NCBI GenBank assembly: GCA_037974335.1
Contig: CM075760.1
Coordinates: forward strand, 6,569,432-6,633,431
Length of the DNA: 64,000 nucleotides
From: Prionace glauca
Lineage: Eukaryota; Chordata; Chondrichthyes; Carcharhiniformes; Carcharhinidae
Direction of reading: 5' to 3'
Position 1 is the first letter of the stretch. Each line of letters opens with the position of its first letter. The notes beneath the pieces are model-generated. The model ran no database searches, was not told the DNA's origin, and worked only from the letters and a program-made list of their open reading frames with translations. Shown here piece by piece: positions 10,432 to 21,034 of this stretch. The translations under genes were made by a program, and so were the position numbers.

Positions 10432-10627
10432 AGTCATAGAATTCCTACAGTGCAGAAGGAGGCCTTTCAGTCCATCAAGTTTGCGCTGACTGTCCAACAG
10501 GGTATTCTTCCCAGGCCCACTCCCTGTAGTATGAGGGATTTACCCCAATAATCCCCCCCCCCCCAATCCACACATCCTGGGACACTAAGTGGCAATTGAG
10601 CATGGCCAAACAACCTAACCTATACAT
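10432..10627 (-). mobile_element. tRNA-headed SINE (type A), 3' half
   Basis: Read on the plus strand it shows the inverted tail (CATAGAATTCCTACAGTGC, CCTTTCAGTCCATCAAG) and part of the body. Its continuation is broken by the Penelope-like insertion that follows. Confidence 0.7.
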
Positions 10628-10770
10628 CTTATAGACAGTAAGAAGTCTCACAACTACAGATTAAAGTCCAACAGGTTTATTTGATAGTACGAGCATTCGG
10701 AGCGCTGCTCCTTCCTGATGTTGTGTGCCACCCCAGTCCAATGCCAACATCTCTACATCATCTTATAGAC
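10625..10770 (-). mobile_element. Short Penelope-like insertion with 12-bp target-site duplication
   Basis: CATCTTATAGAC at 10625-10636 recurs exactly at 10759-10770. The 122-bp insert begins AGTAAGAAGTCTCACAAC and ends with CCAATGCCAACATCTCTACA, the 3'-terminal and adjoining sequences of the family. The complement carries a partial hammerhead-like stem (GGAGCAGCGCTCC followed by GAAT in place of GAAA). Confidence 0.8.
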
Positions 10771-10779
10771 TGCAGATTG

Positions 10780-11030
10780 ATTCTCTGTAGAACAAACCAA
10801 TCAGTTTTTTTCTATCTCTCTATCAACATTCCTCTGTAAGTTTTATTTCCCTCAAGTGCCAACACAATTTCAATTTGGAATGATTGAACAACTTCTGTTC
10901 CACCATCCTCACAGTTAGTGAGCTCCAGACCTTGTACTCCCCCTACCTTAGTACAAATCTTCCTCAAATCCCTGCTGTACCACTACTCAAGTAATGTCCT
11001 GTATATTACACTTTTATCCAATTTATAGAC
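10780..11030 (-). mobile_element. Possible LINE fragment, diverged
   Basis: Phrases such as GTGAGCTCCAGACCTTG and TCTTCCTCAAATCCCTGCTG resemble, on the minus strand, the region between the CR1 reverse transcriptase and its 3' end. The match is weak. Confidence 0.35.
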
Positions 11031-11039
11031 ATCTGTTTG

Positions 11040-11303
11040 GTAGCCTGCATGAAGATTTTCAGCTCTGTGTCCAGGACAGGAAGCAGTGAGCATGAATCTG
11101 TCAATCAGCCTCAACCAGCATCTTCAAGAGAATTGAGAGGGTGAATATTAGATACAGCAGAGTGAGAATGGAGGGAGAGTGTGTGGGATGGAGATTTACG
11201 GCTTTTGGAGAATGAGAGAGGAAAGAATGTGCCATGGACACTAGAATTGTCTGTTCCAAATTTCTGTCGTGACACTGTTGACTTTTGTAAATTTGGTTTA
11301 CAG
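11040..11303 (+). other. Intron 3' part and acceptor of the 11663 ZNF copy
   Basis: This is homologous to 906-1145 and 32430-32687, with the shared block GGGAGAGTGTGTGGGATGGA. It ends in the acceptor TTTGGTTTACAG at 11303; the large exon is inferred to begin at 11304. Confidence 0.6.
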
Positions 11304-11662
11304 GATATCAGAAGGTGAGGATTTACAGACAGAAATCTCAAACCAAACATCACATCAACATCTGAAAGAGTCACTCAATTCGTTGGGTCCTCAATATCAT
11401 CGATTTTTGAATCTAGAAGGAGAAAGGTTTCTCCATTCTATCTGTTTAAAGAGATTTTAAGCATCAGTGTGACTGAAAAAGCAGCGAGACACGCACACAG
11501 CTGAGTGAGAGCGTTCCAGTGCACTGAGTACAGAAAGAACTTTAACCAGCTACACAATCTGAAAAAAAATCACACCATTCACAGCGGGGAGAGACTGTAC
11601 CCGTATTCTGTGTGAGATTTAACTGATTGTTTAACCTGGAGGGTTACAAGGACACCTGCACC

Positions 11663-12568
11663 ATGGAGAAACAGTGGAAATGTAGGGACTGTGGGAAAGG
11701 ATTCAGTTTTCCATCTCAGCTGGAAATTCATCGGCGCAGTCACTCCGGGGAGAGGCCGTTCACCTGCTCTGTGTGTGGGAAGGGATACACTCAGATAATT
11801 GATTTACAGAGACACCAGTGAGTTCACACTGGGGAGAGGCCGTTCACCTGCTCTGAGTGTGGGAAAGGAGTCACTCGATTATCCAGTCTGCAGAGACACC
11901 AGCGATTTCACACTGGGGAGAGACCTTTCATCTGCTCTGTGTGTGGGAAGGGATTCACTCAGTTAATTGATTTGCAGAGCCATCAGCGAGTTCACACTGG
12001 GGAGAGGCCGTTCACTTGCTCTGTGTGTGGGAAAGGATTCAGTGTGGCATCAGGTCTGCGGAGACACCAGTTAGTTCACACTGGGGAGAGGCCGTTCACT
12101 TGCTGTGTGTGTGGGTTGCCCCACTTGCTGAGGCACAATATCATTCACACCCAGGAGAGACCCTTTAAATGCTCTGACTGTGGGAGGGATTTCAAAAGCT
12201 CTCAGCTAATGATGTCCCACCAGCGCATTCACACTGAGGAGAGACCGTTCAGCTGCTCTCACTGCACAAAGAGATTCAGATCATCATCTGCCCTGCGGAC
12301 ACACCAGCGAGTTCACACTGGGGAGAGACCGTTCACCTGCACCGTGTGTGGGAAGGGATTCACTCACTCATCCCGACTGCAGAAACACCAGCGAGTTCAC
12401 ACTGGGGAGAGACCGTTCACCTGCACCGTGTGTGGGAAGGGATTCACTCAGTCATCCCGACTGCGGAAACACCAGCGAGTTCACACTGGGGAGAGACCGT
12501 TCACCTGCATCGTGTGTGGGACGGGATTCACTCAGTCATCCCGACTGCAGAAATACCAGCGAGTTCAC
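11663..12568 (+). pseudogene. C2H2 zinc-finger gene, 11 fingers, nonsense codon and lost stop
   Basis: The conserved MEK ATG at 11663 opens a frame of eleven finger units. In the linker of finger 2 the usual CAG-CGA (Gln-Arg) reads CAG-TGA at 11819-11821, a C-to-T change at a CpG that truncates the product after 52 residues. The frame stays open afterwards. Finger 6 is internally deleted ([11 protein letters not shown]), and the first zinc-binding His of the last finger is Tyr (QKYQRVH). The usual stop is missing because a CR1 LINE begins at about 12571, so the frame runs on in LINE sequence to 12646. The leader at 11470-11640 shows relic fingers (FNQLHNLKKN). A host-gene pseudogene is most likely; a polymorphic stop is possible. 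Confidence 0.8.
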
Positions 12569-12570
12569 AA

Positions 12571-13130
12571 CTTTACAGGACCCTCGTCAGGCCTCATTTG
12601 GAGTACTGTGCGCAGTTCTGGTCGCCTCACTATAGGAAAGACGTAGAAGCTATTGAAAGGGTGCAGAGGAGATTTACAAGGATGTTGCCTGGACTGGGAG
12701 GCATGCCTTATGAAGATAGGTTGAGGGAGCTGGGACTCTTTTCCCTGGAGAGGCGAAGGTTGAGAGGCGACCTGATAGAAGTTTATAAAATGTTGAGAGT
12801 AATAGATAGGGTGGACTCTCAGAGGCTATTTCTCCGGGTTGAAATGGTCGCTACGAGAGGACACAGATTTAAGGTGCGGGGAGGGAAGTACAGAGGTGAT
12901 GTTAGGGGTAAGTTTTTCACTCAGAGGGTGGTGAGTGAATGGAATCGGTTGCCGTCGTCGGTGGTGGAGGCGAACTCGCTGGGGTCTTTTAAAAGACTTC
13001 TGGATGAGTATATGGGGTTTAATGGGATTGGGGGTTATAGGTAGGTCTATAGATTGGTGGGGTTGATGTGATCGGCGCAACTCGAGGGCCGAAGGGCCTG
13101 TTTGTGCTGTAATGTTCTATGTTCTATGTT
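12571..13130 (+). mobile_element. CR1 LINE 3' part (subfamily 1)
   Basis: This encodes the C-terminal reverse-transcriptase region of CR1 ([42 protein letters not shown]) in one open frame to about 13044. It ends in the diagnostic repeated octamer-like tail TGTTCTATGTTCTATGTTC. It is 5'-truncated, inserted at the very end of the ZNF exon, and little decayed, so relatively young. Confidence 0.9.
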
Positions 13131-13640
13131 CATAGAGTCATACAGTACAGAAGGGGCCTTTCAGCCCATCGAGTCTGCACTGACAAAACTATATTAAATT
13201 TACACTAATCCATTTTCCAGCACTTGGCTGATAGAGTTTGAACTGTCAAAACATTCCAGTGCTCATCCATGTGCTTTTTAAAGGTTGTGAGGTTTCCTGC
13301 CTCTACTACCCTCCCAGACAGTGAATTCCAGACTCCCACCACCCTCTGGGTGAAAACATTTTTCCTCAAATCCCCCAAAATCTCCTGCCCCTCACCTTAA
13401 AACGATCCCACCTCATTACTGACCCTTCAACAACGGGGAACAGCTGCTTCCAATCCACCCTGTCCATACCCCTCATAATCTTATACACCTCAATCATGTC
13501 CCCCCTCAGCCTTCTCTGCTCTAAAGAAAACAATCCAAGCCGATCGAGTCTCTCCTTGTAGCTCAGCTGCTCCATCACAGGCAACATCCTGGTGAACCTC
13601 CTGTGAACCCCCTCCAGTGCAATCACATCCTTACTACAGC
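13131..13640 (-). mobile_element. CR1 LINE 3' part (minus strand)
   Basis: The minus strand encodes the same CR1 block (VHRRFTRMLPVME, EQRRLRGDMIEVYKIM). Its 3' end lies at 13131 (CATAGAGTCATACAGTAC on the plus strand). The two CR1 copies abut tail to tail. Confidence 0.85.
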
Positions 13641-13875
13641 GAGAGAATCAGTACGAGTGCAAACTGGGATCAAACAGGGCTGCATTATCGCGCCAACCTT
13701 CATCCCCACCTTCCCCGCAGCAACACTCCACCCCAGCACCATGAAGCTTCCCGCTGGAGTTGAGCTAACCAACTGGACCAGTGGGAAGCTTTCAATGTCC
13801 CACCCCTCCAGGCCAGAACCAAGACCAGCCCAATCTCAGTCATCGGGCTGCAGTACGCAGACTTGGGGTGGGGGG
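13641..13875 (+). mobile_element. LINE of a second family, reverse-transcriptase fragment
   Basis: The plus strand encodes VQTGIKQGCIIAPTF, a variant of the G(V/I)KQGC-(V/I)-(L/I)AP motif found in non-LTR reverse transcriptases unlike CR1. Its C-terminal continuation is likely the fragment at 14700-15290, separated by younger repeats. Confidence 0.65.
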
Positions 13876-14215
13876 GTAAGTGATGGCCTATGGTATTATC
13901 ACTAGACTATTAATCTAGAAACGCAGCTAATGTTTTGGAGACCTGGGTTCGAATCCCGCCACGGCAGATGGTGGAATTTAAATTCATTAAAAAAAATTAA
14001 GAACCTACTGATGACCATGAAACCATTGTCAATTGTCAGAAAAACCCATTTGATTCACTAATGTCCTTGAGAGAAGGGAATCTGCAGTACTTTCCTGATC
14101 TGACTCTGGAGCCACAGTGATGTGGTTAACTCTCAAATGCCCTCAGGCAACTAGGGATGGGCAATAAATGCTGGCCAGCCAGCGATACCCATGTCCTACA
14201 AATGAATTTTAAAAA
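13876..14215 (+). mobile_element. tRNA-headed SINE (type C), near full length
   Basis: The head has an A-box-like TGGTATTATCACTAGAC and a perfect pol III B box, GGTTCGAATCC. The tail includes GGGCAATAAATGCTGGCC and TACAAATGAATTTT. Copies or pieces occur at 26440-26540 (+), 36630-37095 (-), 43160-43516 (-) and 49985-50075 (+). It splits the second-family LINE. Confidence 0.8.
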
Positions 14216-14219
14216 TGCC

Positions 14220-14690
14220 TATTTCATTTGATTTATTATTGCCACATGTATTAGTGTACAGTGAAAAGTATTGTTTCTTACGCTATACAGACAGAGCATA
14301 CCATACAAAGGGAAGGAAAGGAGTGCAGAATGTTACAGTCATAGGTGTATGCATTACGTCAACTCAGAAATCTGACGGCAGTGTGCAAGAAGCTGTTTTT
14401 GAGTTGGTTGGTACATGTCCTCAGACTTTTGTATCTTTTTCTCGATGGAAGAGAGAATGTCCAGTGTGCATGGAGTCCTTAATTATGTTGGCTGCTTTTC
14501 TGAGGCAGTGGGAAGTGTAGACAGTGTCAATGAGTGGGAGGCTGGTTTGAGTGAGGGATTGGGCTTTGTTTACAACCTGAGTGTGTCTGTGTGCACATTC
14601 AGAGGTTGATCTCGGGATTGTCACAGTAACTTGATTGTAGCGTTAATGTAAGCCTACTTGTGACACCAATAAACAAGTTTAAACTTATCT
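14220..14690 (+). mobile_element. Unclassified interspersed repeat ending in a SINE type B tail
   Basis: The stretch TGCCACATGTATTAGTGTAC and GAAGCTGTTTTTGAGTTGG has a repeat-like look, but I cannot name its family. The last 90 bp (GATTGTCACAGTAACTTG to TACTTGTGACACCAATAAA) is the type B SINE tail also seen at 4150-4203 and, inverted, at 61180-61230. The small open frames in it are not gene-like. Confidence 0.5.
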
Positions 14691-14699
14691 ACAAACCAA

Positions 14700-15290
14700 A
14701 CATTCGGGAAACAAAGGCTCTCTCCCAGCCCACTCCTACTCCCCCTCCTGACCATCAAAATCCATGTTGAGCCCCTGGACAATGTGGATCATTTCCCACA
14801 CCTTGGGAGCCTCCTGTTGGCACAGGCAGACATCGACGGTGAAATCCAGAAGCGACTCCAGTGTGCCAGTGCAGGCTTCGGACACACGAGGAACAGAGTG
14901 TTCAAAGCCCGAGACCTCAAATCCAGCACCGAGCTCATGGTCTACAGAGCCTGTAGTGGAGTCAGCAATAGGGGGAGGAAGTGTCCGGAATCTATGGACA
15001 AATCAAATTCGCCCTCCTGTATCCATCAGAACAGCAGACACCTCAAATCCCTGGAGAGATGTCACCAAAGTTTCCTCCACAAAACCCTGCAAATCCACTG
15101 GCAGGATAGGCATACCAATGTGAGTGTCCTCTCCTGGGCCAATATCCCCAGTAGGGAGACACTGATCACACTAGACCAGCTGTGATGGACAGGCCACATT
15201 GTCCTCATGCCCCACACAAGACACCCAAAACAAGTGCTGTACTCCGAGCTCCGCAATGGCAAGCTGTTGGAGAAAATTCCTAAAGTTTGA
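14700..15290 (+). mobile_element. LINE of a second family, C-terminal fragment
   Basis: The translated plus strand shows the ordered blocks HFPHLGSLL, LQIHWQDRHTN and WTGHIVLM, known from the C-terminal half of a widespread non-CR1 LINE reverse transcriptase (YLGS..., HWQDR..., RWxGHVxRM). A 45-bp foreign patch sits at 14964-15008 (see findings). The family name is not assigned. Confidence 0.7.
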
Positions 15291-15379
15291 GAAATTTTAA
15301 ACCATCAGGCATTTCAGACACTCCCAGCATTGAGTTAATGATTTAGAAGCTAACAAGGGAACAGTCTACATATGCGACT

Positions 15380-16165
15380 GCAGTAAGAGATTTAATCAAG
15401 TAATTCTAATTTACTTGTAATTCAGAGATTTAAACAAGTAATTTTGATTTAAACATGAATTTTCTGATTTAAAATGGATGTTAGCTGTATTTTAAAAGCA
15501 AATGTAACCTTTAGTCAAAGGCAGGCTGCTGCAAGGCATGATGGTACAGGGACACTTACAGACAGGCTACATTCTTCAGAAGAATGAAGCCACAGAATTT
15601 ACCAACATTTGCCAGTGAAGTTTCTAATAGAAAGGTTTTCAAGGCAGCTTCATGAATAGGATCTATTCACACTGTCCACATCAGATAGTGCCTTCTCAGA
15701 CATGAAAATTTACATTTGTCTGGTTGGCCAGTGGTAGAGTAAGAGCCGGTGGGAACAGTAACTTTGATCTTTATAGCTAAGCATCTGGGGTTGCTAAGCA
15801 ATAGGGGGAGGAAGTGTCTGGATTCTATGGACAAATCAAATCCCATTGTGTCAGAGGATAAAATACAATTGGCTGAAGTATATGACATACGTAATTAATG
15901 ATTTTTTGTGTTAAAAGTGATTGGTTCGTAGCTAATGAAAGGTGGGAGAATTTGACATGAAGAATGTAGAATTGATCTATCAAAAGCATTTTATGTCAGA
16001 GTTATTGCAGAGATCGGGATGCTTCTCTTCTGGAGAGGTATTACACTGTCCAATAATGTTTCCCTTCGATCATTGGTCAAATAAAAGATAAATCTTTAAA
16101 CTGGGACACTGGTTTTCGTGAGTCTTTGTGTTGTCTGAAGGTTTTGGCAATACCTGCTCTCCAGT
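15380..16165. repeat. Unclassified repeat-like interval, possible old solo LTR
   Basis: This AT-rich stretch contains CAAATAAAAGATAAATC near its right end followed by GTCTTTGTGTTGTCTG, which is LTR-like, but no partner or internal region is seen. A 45-bp segment at 15797-15841 also occurs inside the LINE at 14964-15008. Family uncertain; fragmentary and old. Confidence 0.3.
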
Positions 16166-16375
16166 GGTAATGTACCCAGTGTGTCGGGGGCAATGAACTC
16201 AGAAGAATCATTCAACACTCAAACCTGATTCAATCAACAAACAGTTTATTGAGTTACCATTACCACCTGTAAAATTTTTGTTCTTTATCTGGGGTTGAGG
16301 TGACAATGAGAGAATTCTCAGTTATTCCAAATTCCTCCAGGCTACATTTAAAATTTTCAGATTTAACTGGTTTGA
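16166..16375. repeat. Segment shared with the 6-7.3 kb region
   Basis: Two blocks homologous to 5961-6055 and about 7230-7320 are fused here. The interval supports an ancient shared origin of the sequence flanking ZNF units A and B. Confidence 0.5.
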
Positions 16376-17189
16376 ATAAATCCACAATTATAAATTAAAA
16401 TAGACACGAGTTTCAGAGTGATTTAAAAACAAATCAACGGAGTACTGAAAAGATTAACTTTTCTACAGAGCCTAAAGGGATGGGGAGTGAGCAGAAAAAA
16501 CTTGGCACGTAATTATGGCACTTTACATGATTTAAAAAAAAACTTTTCTAACAACAAAACAAACTTGATTTTAAACTTCATCCATTTATTTTTTGTTACA
16601 TTCTTCAACCTAATTATTGTAATTTTATCAGTTATTGTTAGGGATGGGTAACTTCTGTGCTTTATAAACTGATTCACTCATTTTGTTAATTCTACATGGG
16701 TTCGGAGAATCAGAAGCCAGACTTCTTCATTCTTATCCTTATTTTCCTCTCCCACCACTCCCTCTGTTTTGGGGGAGGGTTGTGGGGATTCCAAATCTCA
16801 TTTTATCATAAAAGTGAAATACTGCGGATGCTGGAAAATCTCAGCAGGTCTGACAGCATCTGTGGAGAAAGAATAGAGTCAATGTCTCGAGTCTGGATGA
16901 CCCTTTATCAGAGCTCTTATGAAGTGTTATCCAGACTCGAAACGGCTCTATTCTCGAACCATTTTATCAATAGGTTTTGTGTTCTTAGTTTCCAAATGGC
17001 AGGTAAGAGACCTGTCCGGTACCCACTCGAGCTCTGATTTTTCACTGGCCATCTACTCTCAGGGTCCGCTTTTCAGTCCAGTGCTACTTGGAGTATACCG
17101 TCACTTCACTGACAATCGGGTCACAAATCAGTCACAGTTTTTAATCACAAATTTAGGATAAATTAATTTAAACAGTGCCTGAGAACGCC
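16376..17189. other. AT-rich interval with a small inverted repeat, no gene
   Basis: Positions 16810-16950 hold a decayed repeat read in both directions (GCAGGTCTGACAGCATCTG, then GTCTCGAGTCTGG ... CCAGACTCGAAAC), which can fold on itself. Otherwise I see nothing. Confidence 0.4.
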
Positions 17190-17269
17190 TCTTAATTTCT
17201 TATCCAACTACCTACCACTGTTTGTTGATTGGTCAGACCCCCTTTTTTACAGTTCGGGTATCTCAACAA

Positions 17270-17735
17270 AGAACAAAGAGAACAAAGAACAACACAGCAC
17301 GGGAAACAGGCCCTTCGGCCCAACGAGCCCGCGCTGCCACATCACCCTACACCTATTCTACCCTGCATATCTATGAATGGAACCCTACTCAGTCAGATTC
17401 AGGGAAGAAATGGTGTCAATTTGGTAAAAACCGATTAGCCTGAGAGCACATTTTTGGGATGTGGGAGGAAACCGGAGCGCCCGGAGGAAACCCACGCAAC
17501 CACAGGGAGAATGCGCAAACTCTCACAGACACAGGCCCAAATCCATGTGCCTGCAACAGCCAGCAGTGCTAGTCACTGAGCTGTTGCAGCGCCCATCTCC
17601 CGGTCCAGGATCAAGCACACACACCGACATGAAGTCCTAGGCCACTCCTGGAACTTCCAAGAGCAGCCCAGGCACGACCCGCCGTGTGAATGCCCCTCGT
17701 TTGACATGAGGTGGACCTCCACCTGTGGTCAACCA
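17270..17735 (-). mobile_element. SINE-like repeat (type D), near-identical to 29170-29615
   Basis: The body matches type A SINE text in inverted form (GGGAGGAAACCGGAGCGCCC, GAGAATGCGCAAACTC). It has a distinct head region (GGTCAAC...GGTGGACCTCC) and a 3' end CGGGCCGAAGGGCCTG-like. It interrupts unit B where unit C is continuous, so it inserted after that duplication. Confidence 0.7.
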
Positions 17736-18234
17736 CTGAACACCAGCTGGTCCTGGGATAATTCCAACTCATTCCCAGTAAATATTCTCACCAGGCCCCC
17801 CCTGGGGGCCCTGCTCAGCAGCTTTAATGGTTTGTAATTGCAGAAACTGAGCTGTCAGAGAAATGTGGTCAAGACAGTCCAGTCCCATAATGCCTCACAC
17901 TCAATCTGCAGTCCTTCAATTATAACAGAATATGTGTCTGTATGTAGCCGCCTCGGCCACGGTCAACCCCAACACTGCCTTCCTGAACTGCTACAATGCC
18001 TGTAAATACACCCACAGTGCTGTTAGGGAGTGATTTCCAGCTACACATTCCAGACTTTCACTAACTGTTGGTGGATACCAGATTGATATATTCCATTCAA
18101 CCACACCCAAGCTGAGTTATCCCAATTTCATTATTGTCCAGAATAATATATTCACAATATCTTTAAAGCAGAAATTAAACATTCCTATTTGATTTCAGGT
18201 ACTAACATATTCTGTTAGTTTGTTCTTTATTGTC
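17736..18234. other. Unit B unique flank without gene
   Basis: This is homologous, inverted, to 35066-35560. No coding potential is recognised. Conservation here is due to the segmental duplication. Confidence 0.5.
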
Positions 18235-18560
18235 GATGTCAGGCTGGGGTTGTTCCCCTTGGAGCAAAGGAGGTTGAGGGGAGATTTGATAGAGGTGGAC
18301 AAGATTCTGACAGGTTTAGATAAGGTGGACAAAGTAAAGCTGTTCCCATTCGCTGATGGCACAAGGACGAGGGGGGACAGAGATTTAAAGTTTTGGTCAG
18401 AGATGTAGGGGGAGGAATGTGAGGAAGAATATTTTGATACAGCGAATGGTAATGACCTGGAACTCTGCCTACGAGGCTGGAGGAAATGGAGACACTAAAC
18501 AATTACAGAGGAAACTGGATGCGCATTTGCAGGGTCGGGGTGGGGGGGGGGGGGGGGCGT
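18235..18560 (+). mobile_element. CR1-like LINE 3' fragment (copy in ZNF unit B) with a G-run
   Basis: This is homologous to 7628-7940. A G homopolymer-like run lies at about 18540-18558, a place where assembly error or slippage is likely. Confidence 0.75.
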
Positions 18561-18811
18561 TCGAACAGAAATGTTGACTAAATATCTCTAAACTTCCTAA
18601 CACTCTGTCACTCTGTGATCCTTGTGAAATTTAAAACCAGGTATTCGCGACAAGACTCAAAGAGCATCAGCCCACTGGAGGCAAAGTCGTGAGACCGGCC
18701 AGTCCAGCAGAAAGAAACCCTCTGACCCTCCCCATTGACTAACTGTGAGAATGAACAAAATGCAGTCCTGGACGTAATTCAGAGCAGAAACAATAACAGC
18801 AGAATCCAATC

Positions 18812-19809
18812 TCTGTGAACTTGTTGGTGCCTCAGCAGCTGTGATGAAATTCTGAACCCTTTTTATACACTGAACAGGTTTCTCCCCAGTGTAACCTCAC
18901 TGATGTCTCAGCAGGTGAGATAACTGAGTGAATTCCTTCCCACACTGAGAGCAGGTGAACGGCCTCTCCCCATGTGAACTCGCTGGTGTCTCTGCAGGTT
19001 GGATAACTGACTGAAACCCTTCCCACACTGAGAGCAGGTAAACGGCTTCTCCCCAGTGTGAACTCGCTGGTGTGTCCGCAGGTGGAATTGTCGAGTGAAT
19101 CCCTTCCCACACTGAGAGCAGGTGAACGGTCTCTCCCTAGTATGAACACGCTGGTGTGTCTGCAGGCTGGAGAATTGAGTGAATCCCTTCCCACACTGAG
19201 AGCAGATGAACAGCCTCTCCCCAGTATGAACTCGCTGGTGTATCTGCAGGCTGGACAATTGAATGAATCCCTTCCCACACTGAGAGCAGATGAATGGCCT
19301 CTCCCCAGTGTGAATTCGTTTGTGCCTCTGCAAGGTGGATGACACAGTGAATCTCTTCCCACACTGAGAGCAGGTGAATGGCCTCTCCCCAGTGTGAATA
19401 CGTGATGTGCCTGCAGGTCGGATAACCGAGTGAACCTCTTCTCACACTGAGAGCAGATGAATGGCCTCTCCCCAGTGTGAACTCGCTGGTGTGTCCGCAG
19501 ATTGGATAACTGGTTGAATCCCTTCCCACACTGAGAGCAGGTGAATGGCCTCTCCCCAGTGTGAATTCGCTGGTGTCTCTGCAAAGTGGTTAACACAGTG
19601 AATCCTTTTCCACACTGAGAGCAGGTGAATGGTCTTTCTCCAGTGTGAACTCGCTTGTGTGACTGCAGGTGGGGGAGTCGAATGAATCCCTCCCCACACT
19701 GAGAGCAGATGAATGGCCTCTCCCCAGTGTGGCTGCGCCGATGAGCATCCAGTAGAGATGGGAATCTGTATCTCTTTCCACAGTCTGCACATTTCCATGG
19801 TTTCTCCAT
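18812..19809 (-). pseudogene. C2H2 zinc-finger gene, about 12 finger units, frameshifted
   Basis: From the conserved ATG at 19809 the minus strand encodes leader finger [12 protein letters not shown] and four more fingers. A single-base loss in the fifth finger's HQRIH region near 19403 then shifts the frame. Five further good fingers follow in the next frame, a second single-base loss near 18972 shifts it again, and CAG-TGA at 18899-18897 replaces CAG-CGA after the eleventh finger. The last unit is decayed. Intact neighbours make a real pseudogene likely, but single-base losses in repetitive arrays can also be assembly errors. The exon starts at an acceptor at 20136-20138; the promoter island is at 20630-21025. 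Confidence 0.8.
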
Positions 19810-20135
19810 GGTGCAGGTGTCCTTGCCTCTTGGGTGGACAATCAGTTGAAGACTCGTCCACACACACAATACACGTACAGTCTCTCCCTGATGTGAATGG
19901 TGTGATATTTATTCAGGCTGTGTAACTGGTTAAAGCTCTTCAGTCAGTGCTCTGGAACACTCTCACTTGAATGTGGAAGTGTGTTGATGCTTTTCTAGTC
20001 GCACTGATGTTTGAAATCTTTTCAAATCTCCTTCCAGATTCAATGGTTGATGATGTTCAGCTTCCAAGGCACATGACTCTGCCAGATCTAGACCTGACAT
20101 CTGAGATCTCAGCCTGTGACTCCTCTTTCAATATC
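19810..20135 (-). other. 5' leader of the unit B ZNF exon
   Basis: On the minus strand the exon begins at 20135 (GATATTGAAAGAGG) directly after GTTTTACAG. The leader is homologous to 32688-33015 and contains a decayed finger (GAGCTTTAACCAGTTACACA, compare SFNQLH). It has no open frame joined to the ATG. Confidence 0.6.
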
Positions 20136-20362
20136 CTGTAAAACAAGTTGACGCAAATCATCAGTGTCAGTACAGGATCGAAATTCAGAACAGACAATTT
20201 TAGTTTCTATGGAACATTCTTTCTCTCTCATTCCCCAAAAGCTGCAAATCTCCATCTCACACACTCCCTCCATTCTCACTCTGCTGTATCTAATATTCAT
20301 CCTCCCAATTCTCCTGAAGTTGATGATTGAGGCTGATTGACTGTCACTGATTCCTGTCCTGG

Positions 20363-20460
20363 ATGTGGAGATGTCGGTGCAGGACTGGGGTTAAACACAG
20401 TAAGAAGTCTTACAACACCAGGTTAAAGTCCAAAGGTTTATTTGGTAGCAAACGTCACTA
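20363..20460 (-). mobile_element. Penelope-like fragment in the unit B intron
   Basis: GATGTGGAGATGTCGGTGC and CAGTAAGAAGTCTTACAACA mark the terminal part of the family. It splits host text that is continuous at 32431-32470 in unit C. Confidence 0.7.
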
Positions 20461-20629
20461 GCTGAAAATCTCCATGCAGGCTGCCAGACAGATATGACTG
20501 GACTAAAAATGTGTGGAATATACAGACTGGATTCGCTCACTTACCCTTCAGTTGCTGCAGGTCCCCAATTTCCCCAGAATGAGAATAGAAATGGAAAGGG
20601 GGAGACATTGATTTCCTCCCATATGTTGC

Positions 20630-21025
20630 CCAGAGGAGGAAGTGTCTTCTAAAGCTCATTGGTCAACTTCCGCATTGTGACGTCACAATGGAGCACTGCC
20701 TGAATCAGCCAATAGGAATCACTCCGCGGTGACGCCCTAGGATTTCAATGCGCACGCCCGGGCACACGAACCCAGGAGCCCCGCCCCCACTCTCTTCCCG
20801 CCCCCCCCCCCACGACACATTCATATGGAGCAAAGGTCATCGAAGCAAAACACTGCAGATTGGACACCAGCTCAGTGCGGCTGGCGGTCAAAGCCCCGCC
20901 CCCCCCACGTGGGTTCGGGTTCCGTCTCCTCATTGTCCTCATGCGGGAGATTGACCAATGGCAACGCGTGCTGGTCCTCCAGCCAATCAGAGTCTTGTAT
21001 CAGTGTCCGCGCGGAGCTTCCTGTG
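20630..21025 (-). promoter_or_regulatory. CpG-rich promoter with CRE and CCAAT boxes
   Basis: This GC-rich block holds a palindromic CRE (TGTGACGTCACAA near 20678), CCAAT contexts (CAGCCAATAGGAATCAC, TTGACCAATGGCAAC, CAGCCAATCAGAG), a CCGCCCCC-type GC box and many CpGs. It is paralogous to 35960-36370, which shares the CRE and the same flanking order. It lies upstream of the minus-strand pseudogene at 18812-19809. CRE is the known CREB/ATF site; its use here is inference. Confidence 0.65.
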
Positions 21026-21034
21026 GACATGAAT

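Larger units (their letters stand above)
17190..20690 (-). repeat. Inverted segmental duplication, arm 1 (ZNF unit B)
   Basis: Read on the minus strand, this arm has the same order as 32213-35650 on the plus strand: promoter-proximal text, leader exon, ZNF exon, 3' flank, CR1 fragment, then shared unique sequence (for example GGACTGCAGATTGAATGTGAG at 35405 and its complement near 17900). A SINE-like repeat at 17270-17735 is present only in this arm; a CR1 at 34377-34613 only in the other. By eye the arms are roughly nine-tenths identical where aligned. Confidence 0.75.

Noticed and set aside
13876-13975. A tRNA gene at the perfect B box
   Set aside because: The same head occurs in several copies joined to the same non-tRNA tail, so it is a SINE.
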